From: Labia minor
Taxonomy: Eukaryota; Arthropoda; Insecta; Dermaptera; Spongiphoridae
Assembly: GCA_963082975.1 (NCBI GenBank)
Contig: OY720350.1
Coordinates: 12,432,910-12,496,909, forward strand
Length of the DNA: 64,000 nucleotides
Direction of reading: 5' to 3'
The number at the start of each line of letters is the position of its first letter. The stretch's first letter is position 1. The notes below the pieces were generated by a model, which worked only from the letters and a program-made list of their open reading frames with translations, made no database searches and was not told where the DNA came from. A program made the position numbers and the translations under genes. Below, in pieces: positions 12,210 through 27,400 of this stretch.

Positions 12210-13837
12210 CTTACTAAAAATTATTTTTTTATGCCGAAAACCTAGGGTCATCCTACGATGACCTTTCATAATTTTTACGGTAAAATTAAAAAATGAAATT
12301 TTTAAAAATAAATAATAAATTCGTTCATTTTACATCCTAAAAATATTAAAAAAATATATTATTCATATTTCTTAGTAAAAATTATTTTTTTATGCCGAAA
12401 ACCTAGGGTCATCCTACGATGACCTTTCATAATTTTTACGGTAAGATTAAAAAATGAAATGTTTAAAAAAAAATAAAAAAATCGTTCATTTTACATCATA
12501 AAAATATTAAAAAAATATATTATTCATATTTATTACTAAAAATTATTTTTTTATGCCGAAAACCTAAGGTCATCCTACGATGACCTTTCATAATTTTTTC
12601 GGTAAAATTAAAAAATGAAATTTTTAAAAATAAATAATAAATTCGTTCATTTTACATCATAAAAATATTAAAAAAATATATTATTCATATTTCTAATTAA
12701 AAATTATTTTTTTATGCCGAAAACCTAGGGTCATCCTACGATGACCTTTCATAATTTTTTCTGTAAAATTAAAAAATGAAATGTTTTAAAAAAAATAATA
12801 AATTCGTTCATTTTACATCATAAAAATATTAAAAAAATATATTATTGATATTTCTGATGAATAATTATTTTTTATGCCGAAAATCTAGGGTCATCCTACG
12901 ATGACCTTTCATAATTTTTTCTGTAAAATTAAAAAATGAAATGTTTTAAAAAAAATAATAAATTCGTTCATTTTACATCATAAAAATATTAAAAAAATAT
13001 ATTATTCATATTTCTAATTAAAAATTATTTTTTTATGCCGAAAACCTAGGGTCATCCTACGATGACCTTTCATAATTTTTTCAGGAAAATTAAAAAATGA
13101 AATTTTTAAAAATAAATAATAAATTCGTTCATTTTACATCATAAAAATATTAAAAAAATATATTATTCATATTTCTAATTAAAAATTATTTTTTTATGCC
13201 GAAAACCTAGTGTCATCCTACGATGACCTTTCATAATTTTTTCGGTAAAATTAAAAAATGAAATGTTTTAAAAAAAATAATAAATTCGTTCATTTTACAT
13301 CATAAAAATATTTAAAAAATATATTATTGATATTTCTGATGAATAATTATTTTTTATGCCGAAAATCTAGGGTCATCCTACGATGACCTTTCATAATTTT
13401 TTCGGTAAAATTAAAAAATGAAATTTTTAAAAATAAATAATAAATTTGTTCATTTTACATCATAAAAATATTAAAAAAATATATTATTGATATTTCTGAT
13501 GAATAATTATTTGTTATGCCGAAAATCTAGGGTCATCCTACGATGACCTTTCATAATTTTTTCGGTAAAATTAAAAAATGAAATGGTTTAAAAAAAATAA
13601 TAAATTCGTTCATTTTACATCATAAAAATATAAAAAAATATATTATTCATATTTCTAATTAAAAATTATTTTTTTATGCCGAAAACCTAGGGTCATCCTA
13701 CGATGACCTTTCATAATTTTTTCGGTAAAATTAAAAAATGAAATGTTTTAAAAAAAATAATAAATTCGTTCATTTTACATTATAAAAATATTAAAAAAAT
13801 ATATTATTCATATTTCTAATTAAAAATTATTTTTTTA
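12210..13837. repeat. 1.6-kb duplicated block S2, copy 2
   Basis: Copy of 4017-5644 inserted between the end of S1 copy 1 and the start of S1 copy 2. It begins inside a monomer, at the change from a type D-like to a type C context. The remaining 13838-14386 is ordinary satellite of about 3.4 monomers with private point variants (GATGACATTTC at about 13865 and AAAATAAAATG at about 13900). Confidence 0.8.
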
Positions 13838-15213
13838 TGCCGAAAACCTAGGGTCATCCTACGATGACATTTCATAATTTTTTCTGTAAAATTAAAAAAT
13901 AAAATGTTTTAAAAAAAATAATAAATTCGTTCATTTTACATCATAAAAATATTAAAAAAATATATTATTGATATTTCTGATGAATAATTATTTTTTATGC
14001 CGAAAATCTAGGGTCATCCTACGATGACCTTTCATAATTTTTTCGGTAAAATTAAAAAATGAAATGTTTTAAAAAAAATAATAAATTCGTTCATTTTACA
14101 TCATAAAAATATTAAAAAAATATATTATTCATATTTATTACTAAAAATTATTTTTTTATGCCGAAAACCTAGGGTCATCCTACGATGACCTTTCATAATA
14201 TTTTCGGTAAAATTAAAAAATGAAATGTTTTAAAAAAAATAATAAATTCGTTCATTTTACATCATAAAAATATTAAAAAAATATATTATTCATATTTCTT
14301 ACTAAAAATTATTTTTTTATGCCGAAAACCTAGGGTCATCCTACGATGACCTTTCATAATTTTTACGGTAAAATTAAAAAATGAAATTTTTAAAAATAAA
14401 TAATAAATTCGTTCATTTTACATCCTAAAAATATTAAAAAAATATATTATTCATATTTCTTAGTAAAAATTATTTTTTTATGCCGAACACCTAGGGTCAT
14501 CCTACGATGACCTTTCATAATTTTTACGGTAAGATTAAAAAATGAAATGTTTTAAAAAAAATAAAAAAATCGTTCATTTTACATCATAAAAATATTAAAA
14601 AAATATATTATTCATATTTATTACTAAAAATTATTTTTTTATGCCGAAAACCTAAGGTCATCCTACGATGACCTTTCATAATTTTTTCGGTAAAATTAAA
14701 AAATGAAATTTTTAAAAATAAATAATAAATTCGTTCATTTTACATCATAAAAATATTAAAAAAAATATATTATTCATATTTCTAATTAAAAATTATTTTT
14801 TTATGCCGAAAACCTAGGGTCATCCTACGATGACCTTTCATAATTTTTTCTGTAAAATTAAAAAATGAAATGTTTTAAAAAAAATAATAAATTCGTTCAT
14901 TTTACATCATAAAAATATTAAAAAAATATATTATTGATATTTCTGATGAATAATTATTTTTTATGCCGAAAATCTAGGGTCATCCTACGATGACCTTTCA
15001 TAATTTTTTCTGTAAAATTAAAAAATGAAATGTTTTAAAAAAAATAATAAATTCGTTCATTTTACATCATAAAAATATTAAAAAAATATATTATTCATAT
15101 TTCTAATTAAAAATTATTTTTTTATGCCGAAAACCTAGGGTCATCCTACGATGACCTTTCATAATTTTTTCGGTAAAATTAAAAAATGAAATTTTTAAAA
15201 ATTAATAATAAAT

Positions 15214-15336
15214 TCGTTCATTTTACATCATAAAAATATTAAAAAAATATATTATTCATATTTCTAATTAAAAATTATTTTTTTATGCCGAAAACCTAGG
15301 GTCATCCTACGAAATGTTTTAAAAAAAATAATAAAT
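15214..15336. repeat. Truncated 123-bp monomer, copy 2a
   Basis: Counterpart of 828-950 at exactly +14,386, inside S1 copy 2. It carries the same GA-edged 38-bp deletion. Confidence 0.93.
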
Positions 15337-17265
15337 TCGTTCATTTTACATCATAAAAATATTAAAAAAATATATTATTGATATTTCTGATGAATAATTA
15401 TTTTTTATGCCGAAAATCTAGGGTCATCCTACGATGACCTTTCATAATTTTTTCGGTAAAATTAAAAAATGAAATGTTTTAAAAAAAATAATAAATTCGT
15501 TCATTTTACATCATAAAAATATTAAAAAAATATATTATTCATATTTCTTACTAAAAATTATTTTTTTATGCCGAAAACCTAGGGTCATCCTACGATGACC
15601 TTTCATAATTTTTACGGTAAAATTAAAAAATGAAATTTTTAAAAATAAATAATAAATTCGTTCATTTTACATCCTAAAAATATTAAAAAAATATATTATT
15701 CATATTTCTTAGTAAAAATTATTTTTTTATGCCGAAAACCTAGGGTCATCCTACGATGACCTTTCATAATTTTTACGGTAAGATTAAAAAATGAAATGTT
15801 TAAAAAAAAATAAAAAAATCGTTCATTTTACATCATAAAAATATTAAAAAAATATATTATTCATATTTATTACTAAAAATTATTTTTTTATGCCGAAAAC
15901 CTAAGGTCATCCTACGATGACCTTTCATAATTTTTTCGGTAAAATTAAAAAATGAAATTTTTAAAAATAAATAATAAATTCGTTCATTTTACATCCTAAA
16001 AATATTAAAAAAATATATTATTCATATTTCTTAGTAAAAATTATTTTTTTATGCCGAAAACCTAGGGTCATCCTACGATGACCTTTCATAATTTTTACGG
16101 TAAGATTAAAAAATGAAATGTTTAAAAAAAAATAAAAAAATCGTTCATTTTACATCATAAAAATATTAAAAAAATATATTATTCATATTTATTACTAAAA
16201 ATTATTTTTTTATGCCGAAAACCTAAGGTCATCCTACGATGACCTTTCATAATTTTTTCGGTAAAATTAAAAAATGAAATTTTTAAAAATAAATAATAAA
16301 TTCGTTCATTTTACATCATAAAAATATTAAAAAAATATATTATTCATATTTCTAATTAAAAATTATTTTTTTATGCCGAAAACCTAGGGTCATCCTACGA
16401 TGACCTTTCATAATTTTTTCTGTAAAATTAAAAAATGAAATGTTTTAAAAAAAATAATAAATTCGTTAATTTTACATCATAAAAATATTAAAAAAATATA
16501 TTATTGATATTTCTGATGAATAATTATTTTTTATGCCGAAAATCTAGGGTCATCCTACGATGACCTTTCATAATTTTTTCTGTAAAATTAAAAAATGAAA
16601 TGTTTTAAAAAAAATAATAAATTCGTTCATTTTACATCATAAAAATATTAAAAAAATATATTATTCATATTTCTAATTAAAAATTATTTTTTTATGCCGA
16701 AAACCTAGGGTCATCCTACGATGACCTTTCATAATTTTTTCGGTAAAATTAAAAAATGAAATTTTTAAAAATAAATAATAAATACGTTCATTTTACATCA
16801 TAAAAATATTAAAAAAATATATTATTCATATTTCTAATTAAAACTTATTTTTTTATGCCGAAAACCTAGGGTCATCCTACGATGACCTTTCATAATTTTT
16901 TCTGTAAAATTAAAAAATGAAATGTTTTAAAAAAAATAATAAATTCGTTCATTTTACATCATAAAAATATTAAAAAAATATATTATTGATATTTCTGATG
17001 AATAATTATTTTTTATGCCGAAAATCTAGGGTCATCCTACGATGACCTTTCATAATTTTTTCTGTAAAATTAAAAAATGAAATGTTTTAAAAAAAATAAT
17101 AAATTCGTTCATTTTACATCATAAAAATATTAAAAAAATATATTATTCATATTTCTAATTAAAAATTATTTTTTTATGCCGAAAACCTAGGGTCATCCTA
17201 CGATGACCTTTCATAATTTTTTCGGTAAAATTAAAAAATGAAATTTTTAAAAATTAATAATAAAT

Positions 17266-17388
17266 TCGTTCATTTTACATCATAAAAATATTAAAAAAAT
17301 ATATTATTCATATTTCTAATTAAAAATTATTTTTTTATGCCGAAAACCTAGGGTCATCCTACGAAATGTTTTAAAAAAAATAATAAAT
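17266..17388. repeat. Truncated 123-bp monomer, copy 2b
   Basis: Counterpart of 2880-3002 at exactly +14,386, inside S1 copy 2. It is followed, as in copy 1, by the private variant TCAACCTACG at 17477. Confidence 0.93.
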
Positions 17389-20050
17389 TCGTTCATTTTA
17401 CATCATAAAAATATTAAAAAAATATATTATTGATATTTCTGATGAATAATTATTTTTTATGCCGAAAATCTAGGGTCAACCTACGATGACCTTTCATAAT
17501 TTTTTCGGTAAAATTAAAAAATGAAATGTTTTAAAAAAAATAATAAATTCGTTCATTTTACATCATAAAAATATTAAAAAAATATATTATTCATATTTCT
17601 TACTAAAAATTATTTTTTTATGCCGAAAACCTAGGGTCATCCTACGATGACCTTTCATAATTTTTACGGTAAAATTAAAAAATGAAATTTTTAAAAATAA
17701 ATAATAAATTCGTTCATTTTACATCCTAAAAATATTAAAAAAATATATTATTCATATTTCTTAGTAAAAATTATTTTTTTATGCCGAAAACCTATGGTCA
17801 TCCTACGATGACCTTTCATAATTTTTACGGTAAGATTAAAAAATGAAATGTTTAAAAAAAAATAAAAAAATCGTTCATTTTACATCATAAAAATATTAAA
17901 AAAATATATTATTCATATTTATTACTAAAAATTATTTTTTTATGCCGAAAACCTAAGGTCATCCTACGATGACCTTTCATAATTTTTACGGTAAGATTAA
18001 AAAATGAAATGTTTAAAAAAAAATAAAAACGTCGTTCATTTTACATCATAAAAATATTAAAAAAATATATTATTCATATTTCTAATTAAAAATTATTTTT
18101 TTATGCCGAAAACCTAGGGTCATCCTACGATGACCTTTCATAATTTTTACGGTAAGATTAAAAAATGAAATGTTTTAAAAAAAATAATAAATTCGTTCAT
18201 TTTACATCATAAAAATATTAAAAAAATATATTATTGATATTTCTGATGAATAATTATTTTTTATGCCGAAAATCTAGGGTCATCCTACGATGACCTTTCA
18301 TAATTTTTTCGGTAAAATTAAAAAATGAAATGTTTTAAAAAAAATAATAAATTCGTTCATTTTACATCATAAAAATATTAAAAAAATATATTATTCATAT
18401 TTCTTACTAAAAATTATTTTTTTATGCCGAAAACCTAGGGTCATCCTACGATGACCTTTCATAATTTTTACGGTAAAATTAAAAAATGAAATTTTTAAAA
18501 ATAAATAATAAATTCGTTCATTTTACATCCTAAAAATATTAAAAAAATATATTATTCATATTTCTTAGTAAAAATTATTTTTTTATGCCGAAAACCTAGG
18601 GTCATCCTACGATGACCTTTCATAATTTTTACGGTAAGATTAAAAAATGAAATGTTTAAAAAAAAATAAAAAAATCGTTCATTTTACATCATAAAAATAT
18701 TAAAAAAATATATTATTCATATTTATTACTAAAAATTATTTTTTTATGCCGAAAACCTAAGGTCATCCTACGATGACCTTTCATAATTTTTTCGGTAAAA
18801 TTAAAAAATGAAATTTTTAAAAATAAATAATAAATTCGTTCATTTTACATCATAAAAATATTAAAAAAATATATTATTCATATTTCTAATTAAAAATTAT
18901 TTTTTTATGCCGAAAACCTAGGGTCATCCTACGATGACCTTTTATAATTTTTTCTGTAAAATTAAAAAATGAAATGTTTTAAAAAAAATAATAAATTCGT
19001 TCATTTTACATCATAAAAATATTAAAAAAATATATTATTGATATTTCTGATGAATAATTATTTTTTATGCCGAAAATCTAGGGTCATCCTACGATGACCT
19101 TTCATAATTTTTTCTGTAAAATTAAAAAATGAAATGTTTTAAAAAAAATAATAAATTCGTTCATTTTACATCATAAAAATATTAAAAAAATATATTATTC
19201 ATATTTCTAATTAAAAATTATTTTTTTATGCCGAAAACCTAGGGTCATCCTACGATGACCTTTCATAATTTTTTCAGGAAAATTAAAAAATGAAATTTTT
19301 AAAAATAAATAATAAATTCGTTCATTTTACATCATAAAAATATTAAAAAAATATATTATTCATATTTCTAATTAAAAATTATTTTTTTATGCCGAAAACC
19401 TAGTGTCATCCTACGATGACCTTTCATAATTTTTTCGGTAAAATTAAAAAATGAAATGTTTTAAAAAAAATAATAAATTCGTTCATTTTACATCATAAAA
19501 ATATTTAAAAAATATATTATTGATATTTCTGATGAATAATTATTTTTTATGCCGAAAATCTAGGGTCATCCTACGATGACCTTTCATAATTTTTTCGGTA
19601 AAATTAAAAAATGAAATTTTTAAAAATAAATAATAAATTTGTTCATTTTACATCATAAAAATATTAAAAAAATATATTATTGATATTTCTGATGAATAAT
19701 TATTTGTTATGCCGAAAATCTAGGGTCATCCTACGATGACCTTTCATAATTTTTTCGGTAAAATTAAAAAATGAAATGGTTTAAAAAAAATAATAAATTC
19801 GTTCATTTTACATCATAAAAATATAAAAAAATATATTATTCATATTTCTAATTAAAAATTATTTTTTTATGCCGAAAACCTAGGGTCATCCTACGATGAC
19901 CTTTCATAATTTTTTCGGTAAAATTAAAAAATGAAATGTTTTAAAAAAAATAATAAATTCGTTCATTTTACATTATAAAAATATTAAAAAAATATATTAT
20001 TCATATTTCTAATTAAAAATTATTTTTTTATGCCGAAACCTAGGGTCATC

Positions 20051-23000
20051 CTACGATGACCTTTCATAATTTTTACGGTAAAATTAAAAAATGAAATTTT
20101 TAAAAATAAATAATAAATTCGTTCATTTTACATCCTAAAAATATTAAAAAAATATATTATTCATATTTCTTAGTAAAAATTATTTTTTTATGCCGAAAAC
20201 CTAGGGTCATCCTACGATGACCTTTCATAATTTTTACGGTAAGATTAAAAAATGAAATGTTTTAAAAAAAATAATAAATTCGTTCATTTTACATCATAAA
20301 AATATTAAAAAAATATATTATTCATATTTCTAATTAAAAATTATTATTTTTTGCCGAAAACCTAGGGTCATCCTACGATGACCTTTCATAATTTTTTCTG
20401 TAAAATTAAAAAATGAAATGTTTTAAAAAAAATAATAAATTCGTTCATTTTACATCATAAAAATATTAAAAAAATATATTATTCATATTTCTTACTAAAA
20501 ATTATTTTTTTATGCCGAAAACCTAGGGTCATCCTACGATGAACTTTCATAATTTTTACTGTAAAATTAAAAAATGAAATTTTTAAAAATAAATAATAAA
20601 TTCCTTCATTTTACATCCTAAAAATATTAAAAAAATATATTATTCATATTTCTTAGTAAAAATTATTTTTTTATGCCGAAAACCTAGGGTCATCCTACGA
20701 TGACCTTTCATAATTTTTACGGTAAGATTAAAAAATGAAATGTTTTAAAAAAAATAATAAATTCGTTCATTTTACATCATAAAAATATTAAAAAAATATA
20801 TTATTCATATTTATTACTAAAAATTATTTTTTTATGCCAAAAACCTAAGGTCATCCTACGATGACCTTTCATAATTTTTTCGGTAAAATTAAAAAATGAA
20901 ATGTTTTAAAAAAAATAATAAATTCGTTCATTTTACATCATAAAAATATTAAAAAAATATATTATTGATATTTCTGATGAATAATTATTTTTTATGCCGA
21001 AAACCTAGGGTCATCCTACGATGACCTTTCATAATTTTTACGGTAAAATTAAAAAATGAAATTTTTAAAAATAAATAATAAATTCGTTCATTTTACATCC
21101 TAAAAATATTAAAAAAATATATTATTCATATTTCTTAGTAAAAATTATTTTTTTATGCCGAAAACCTAGGGTCATCCTACGATGACCTTTCATAATTTTT
21201 ACGGTAAGATTAAAAAATGAAATGTTTTAAAAAAAATAAAAAAATCGTTCATTTTACATCATAAAAATATTAAAAAAATATATTATTCATATTTATTACT
21301 AAAAATTATTTTTTTATGCCGAAAACCTAAGGTCATCCTACGATGACCTTTCATAATTTTTTCGGTAAAATTAAAAAATGAAATTTTTAAAAATAAATAA
21401 TAAATTCGTTCATTGTACATCATAAAAATATTAAAAAAATATATTATTCATATTTCTAATTAAAAATTATTTTTTTATGCCGAAAACCTAGGGTCATCCT
21501 ACGATGACCTTTCAAAATTTTTTCTGTAAAATTAAAAAATGAAATGTTTTAAAAAAAATAATAAATTCGTTCATTTTACATCATAAAAATATTAAAAAAA
21601 TATATTATTGATATTTCTGATGAATAATTATTTTTTATGCCGAAAATCTAGGGTCATCCTACGATGACCTTTCATAATTTTTTCTGTAAAATTAAAAAAT
21701 GAAATGTTTTAAAAAAAATAATAAATTCGTTCATTTTACATCATAAAAATATTAAAAAAATATAGTATTGATATTTCTGATGAATAATTATTTTTTATGC
21801 CGAAAATCTAGGGTCATCCTACGATGACCTTTCATAATTTTTTCGGTAAAATTAAAAAATGAAATTTTTAAAAATAAATAATAAATTCGTTCATTTTACA
21901 TCATAAAAATATTAAAAAAATATATTATTCATATTTCTAATTAAAAATTATTTTTTTATGCCGAAAACCTAGGGTCATCCTACGATGACCTTTCATAATT
22001 TTTTCTGTAAAATTAAAAAATGAAATGTTTTAAAAAAAATAATAAATTCGTTCATTTTACATCATAAAAATATTAAAAAAATATATTATTGATATTTCTG
22101 ATGAATAATTATTTTTTATGCCGAAAATCTAGGGTCATCCTACGATGACCTTTTATAATTTTTTCGGTAAAATTAAAAAATGAAATTTTTAAAAATAAAT
22201 AATAAATTCGTTCATTTTACATCATAAAAATATTAAAAAAATATATTATTGATATTTCTGATGAATAATTATTTTTTATTCCGAAAATCTAGGGTCATCC
22301 TACGATGACCTTTCATAATTTTTTCGGTAAAATTAAAAAATGAAATGGTTTAAAAAAAATAATAAATTCGTTCATTTTACATCATAAAAATATTAAAAAA
22401 ATATATTATTCATATTTCTAATTAAAAATTATTTTTTTATGCCGAAAACCTAGGGTCATCCTACGATGACCTTTCATAATTTTTTCGGTAAAATTAAAAA
22501 ATGAAATGTTTTAAAAAAAATAATAAATTCGTTCATTTTACATCATAAAAATATTAAAAAAATATGTTATTCATATTTCTAATTAAAAATTATTTTTTTA
22601 TGCCGAAAACCTAGGGTCATCCTACGATGACCTTTCATAATTTTTTCTGTAAAATTAAAAAATGAAATGTTTTAAAAAAAATAATAAATTCGTTCATTTT
22701 ACATCATAAAAATATTAAAAAAATATATTATTGATATTTCTGATGAATAATTATTTTTTATGCCGAAAATCTAGGGTCATCCTACGATGACCTTTCATAA
22801 TTTTTTCGGTAAAATTAAAAAATGAAATTTTTAAAAATAAATAATAAATTCGTTCATTTTACATCCTAAAAATATTAAAAAAATATATTATTCATATTTC
22901 TAATTAAAAATTATTTTTTTATGCCGAAAACCTAGGGTCATCCTACGATGACCTTTCATAATTTTTTCTGTAAAATTAAAAAATGAAATGTTTTAAAAAA

Positions 23001-23061
23001 AATAATAAATTCGTTCATTTTACATCATAAAAATATTAAATAAATATATTATTCATATTTC
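20051..23061. repeat. 3.0-kb block S3, copy 2 of 4
   Basis: Copy of S3 carried within S1 copy 2. It has ATTATTATTTTTTGCC (20341), TTCCTTCATT (20601), TATAGTATT (21761) and TTAAATAAAT (23037). The offset to copy 3 is 23,949 bp at several markers. Confidence 0.8.
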
Positions 23062-24414
23062 TTACTAAAAATTATTTTTTTATGCCGAAAACCTAGGGTC
23101 ATCCTACGATGACCTTTCATAATTTTTTCTGTAAAATTAAAAAATGAAATGTTTTAAAAAAAATAATAAATTCGTTCATTTTACATCATAAAAATATTAA
23201 AAAAATATATTATTGATATTTCTGATGAATAATTATTTTTTATGCCGAAAATCTAGGGTCATCCTACGATGACCTTTTATAATTTTTTCGGTAAAATTAA
23301 AAAATGAAATTTTTAAAAATAAATAATAAATTCGTTCATTTTACATCATAAAAATATTAAAAAAATATATTATTGATATTTCTGATGAATAATTATTTTT
23401 TATTCCGAAAATCTAGGGTCATCCTACGATGACCTTTCATAATTTTTTCGGTAAAATTAAAAAATGAAATGGTTTAAAAAAAATAATAAATTCGTTCATT
23501 TTACATCATAAAAATATTAAAAAAATATATTATTCATATTTCTAATTAAAAATTATTTTTTTATGCCGAAAACCTAGGGTCATCCTACGATGACCTTTCA
23601 TAATTTTTTCGGTAAAATTAAAAAATGAAATGTTTTAAAAAAAATAATAAATTCGTTCATTTTACATCATAAAAATATTAAAAAAATATATTATTCATAT
23701 TTCTAATTAAAAATTATTTTTTTATGCCGAAAACCTAGGGTCATCCTACGATGACCTTTCATAATTTTTTCTGTAAAATTAAAAAATGAAATGTTTTAAA
23801 AAAAATAATAAATTCGTTCATTTTACATCATAAAAATATTAAAAAAATATATTATTGATATTTCTGATGAATAATTATTTTTTATGCCGAAAATCTAGGG
23901 TCATCCTACGATGACCTTTCATAATTTTTTCGGTAAAATTAAAAAATGAAATTTTTAAAAATAAATAATAAATTCGTTCATTTTACATCCTAAAAATATT
24001 AAAAAAATATATTATTCATATTTCTAATTAAAAATTATTTTTTTATGCCGAAAACCTAGGGTCATCCTACGATGACCTTTCATAATTTTTTCTGTAAAAT
24101 TAAAAAATGAAATGTTTTAAAAAAAATAATAAATTCGTTCATTTTACATCATAAAAATATTAAATAAATATATTATTCATATTTCTTACTAAAAATTATT
24201 TTTTTATGCCGAAAACCTAGGGTCATCCTACGATGACCTTTCATAATTTTTACGGTAAAATTAAAAAATGAAATTTTTAAAAATAAATAATAAATTCGTT
24301 CATTTTACATCCTAAAAATATTAAAAAAATATATTATTCATATTTCTTAGTAAAAATTATTTTTTTATGCCGAAAACCTAGGGTCATCCTACGATGACCT
24401 TTCATAATTTTTAC

Positions 24415-27400
24415 GGTAAGATTAAAAAATGAAATGTTTTAAAAAAAATAATAAATTCGTTCATTTTACATCATAAAAATATTAAAAAAATATATTATTC
24501 ATATTTCTAATTAAAAATTATTTTTTTATGCCGAAAACCTAGGGTCATCCTACGATGACCTTTCATAATTTTTTCTGTAAAATTAAAAAATGAAATGTTT
24601 TAAAAAAAATAATAAATTCGTTCATTTTACATCATAAAAATATTAAAAAAATATATTATTCATATTTCTAATTAAAAATTATTTTTTTATTCCGAAAACC
24701 TAGTGTCATCCTACGATGACCTTTCATAATTTTTTCTGTAAAATTAAAAAATGAAATGTTTTAAAAAAAATAATAAATTCGTTCATTTTACATCATAAAA
24801 ATATTAAAAAAATATATTATTCATATTTCTAATTAAAAATTATTTTTTATGCCGAAAATCTAGGGTCATCCTACGATGACCTTTCATAATTTTTTCGGTA
24901 AAATTAAAAAATGAAATGTTTTAAAAAAAATAATAAATTCGTTCATTTTACATCATAAAAATATTAAAAAAATATATTATTCATATTTCTTAGTAAAAAT
25001 TATTTTTTTATGCCGAAAACCTAGGGTCATCCTACGATGACCTTTCATAATTTTTACGGTAAAATTAAAAAATGAAATTTTTAAAAATAAATATTAAATT
25101 CGTTCATTTTACATCCTAAAAATATTAAAAAAATATATTATTCATATTTCTTAGTAAAAATTATTTTTTTATGCCGAAAACCTAGGGTCATCCTACGATG
25201 ACCTTTCATAATTTTTACGGTAAGATTAAAAAATGAAATGTTTTAAAAAAAATAATAAATTCGTTCATTTTACATCATAAAAATATTAAAAAAATATATT
25301 ATTCATATTTATTACTAAAAATTATTTTTTTATGCCAAAAACCTAAGGTCATCCTACGATGACCTTTCATAATTTTTTCGGTAAAATTAAAAAATGAAAT
25401 GTTTTAAAAAAAATAATAAATTCGTTCATTTTACATCATAAAAATATTAAAAAAATATATTATTGATATTTCTGATGAATAATTATTTTTTATGCCGAAA
25501 ACCTAGGGTCATCCTACGATGACCTTTCATAATTTTTACGGTAAAATTAAAAAATGAAATTTTTAAAAATAAATAATAAATTCGTTCATTTTACATCCTA
25601 AAAATATTAAAAAAATATATTATTCATATTTCTTAGTAAAAATTATTTTTTTATGCCGAAAACCTAGGGTCATCCTACGATGACCTTTCATAATTTTTTC
25701 GGTAAAATTAAAAAATGAAATGTTTTAAAAAAAATAATAAATTCGTTCATTTTACATCATAAAAATATTAAAAAAATATATTATTCATATTTCTAATTAA
25801 AAATTATTTTTTTATGCCGAAACCTAGGGTCATCCTACGATGACCTTTCATAATTTTTACGGTAAAATTAAAAAATGAAATTTTTAAAAATAAATAATAA
25901 ATTCGTTCATTGTACATCATAAAAATATTAAAAAAATATATTATTCATATTTCTAATTAAAAATTATTTTTTTATGCCGAAAACCTAGGGTCATCCTACG
26001 ATGACCTTTCATAATTTTTTCTGTAAAATTAAAAAATGAAATGTTTTAAAAAAAATAATAAATTCGTTCATTTTACATCATAAAAATATTAAAAAAATAT
26101 ATTATTGATATTTCTGATGAATAATTATTTTTTTATGCCAAAAACCTAAGGTCATCCTACGATGACCTTTCATAATTTTTTCGGTAAAATTAAAAAATGA
26201 AATGTTTTAAAAAAAATAATAAATTCGTTCATTTTACATCATAAAAATATTAAAAAAATATATTATTGATATTTCTGATGAATAATTATTTTTTATGCCG
26301 AAAACCTAGGGTCATCCTACGATGACCTTTCATAATTTTTACGGTAAAATTAAAAAATGAAATTTTTAAAAATAAATAATAAATTCGTTCATTTTACATC
26401 CTAAAAATATTAAAAAAATATATTATTCATATTTCTTAGTAAAAATTATTTTTTTATGCCGAAAACCTAGGGTCATCCTACGATGACCTTTCATAATTTT
26501 TACGGTAAGATTAAAAAATGAAATGTTTTAAAAAAAATAAAAAAATCGTTCATTTTACATCATAAAAATATTAAAAAAATATATTATTCATATTTATTAC
26601 TAAAAATTATTTTTTTATGCCGAAAACCTAAGGTCATCCTACGATGACCTTTCATAATTTTTTCGGTAAAATTAAAAAATGAAATTTTTAAAAATAAATA
26701 ATAAATTCGTTCATTGTACATCATAAAAATATTAAAAAAATATATTATTCATATTTCTAATTAAAAATTATTTTTTTATGCCGAAAACCTAGGGTCATCC
26801 TACGATGACCTTTCATAATTTTTTCTGTAAAATTAAAAAATTAAATGTTTTAAAAAAAATAATAAATTCGTTCATTTTACATCATAAAAATATTAAAAAA
26901 ATATATTATTGATATTTCTGATGAATAATTATTTTTTATGCCGAAAATCTAGGGTCATCCTACGATGACCTTTCATAATTTTTTCTGTAAAATTAAAAAA
27001 TGAAATGTTTTAAAAAAAATAATAAATTCGTTCATTTTACATCATAAAAATATTAAAAAAATATAGTATTGATATTTCTGATGAATAATTATTTTTTATG
27101 CCGAAAATCTAGGGTCATCCTACGATGACCTTTCATAATTTTTTCGGTAAAATTAAAAAATGAAATTTTTAAAAATAAATAATAAATTCGTTCATTTTAC
27201 ATCATAAAAATATTAAAAAAATATATTATTCATATTTCTAATTAAAAATTATTTTTTTATGCCGAAAACCTAGGGTCATCCTACGATGACCTTTCATAAT
27301 TTTTTCTGTAAAATTAAAAAATGAAATGTTTTAAAAAAAATAATAAATTCGTTCATTTTACATCATAAAAATATTAAAAAAATATATTATTGATATTTCT

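Larger units (their letters stand above)
14387..26595. repeat. Segmental duplication S1, copy 2
   Basis: Second copy of the 12.2-kb segment 1-12209, including both truncated 123-bp monomers and the internal 1,124-bp tandem duplication. Very few differences from copy 1 were noticed by eye, so the duplication is recent or the copies are homogenised. The right boundary falls inside a monomer at about 26596. Beyond it the sequence follows the stretch starting near 21.3 kb instead (offset about 5,301 bp), as shown by CATTGTACATC at 21411 and 26712. Confidence 0.9.

Noticed and set aside
1-26595. The 14,386-bp duplication as a simple assembly error
   Set aside because: The copies differ at least at 2183/16569 and 4557/18943 and have different flanks, so they are not one sequence entered twice. 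Read depth would still be needed to exclude allelic copies joined in tandem.
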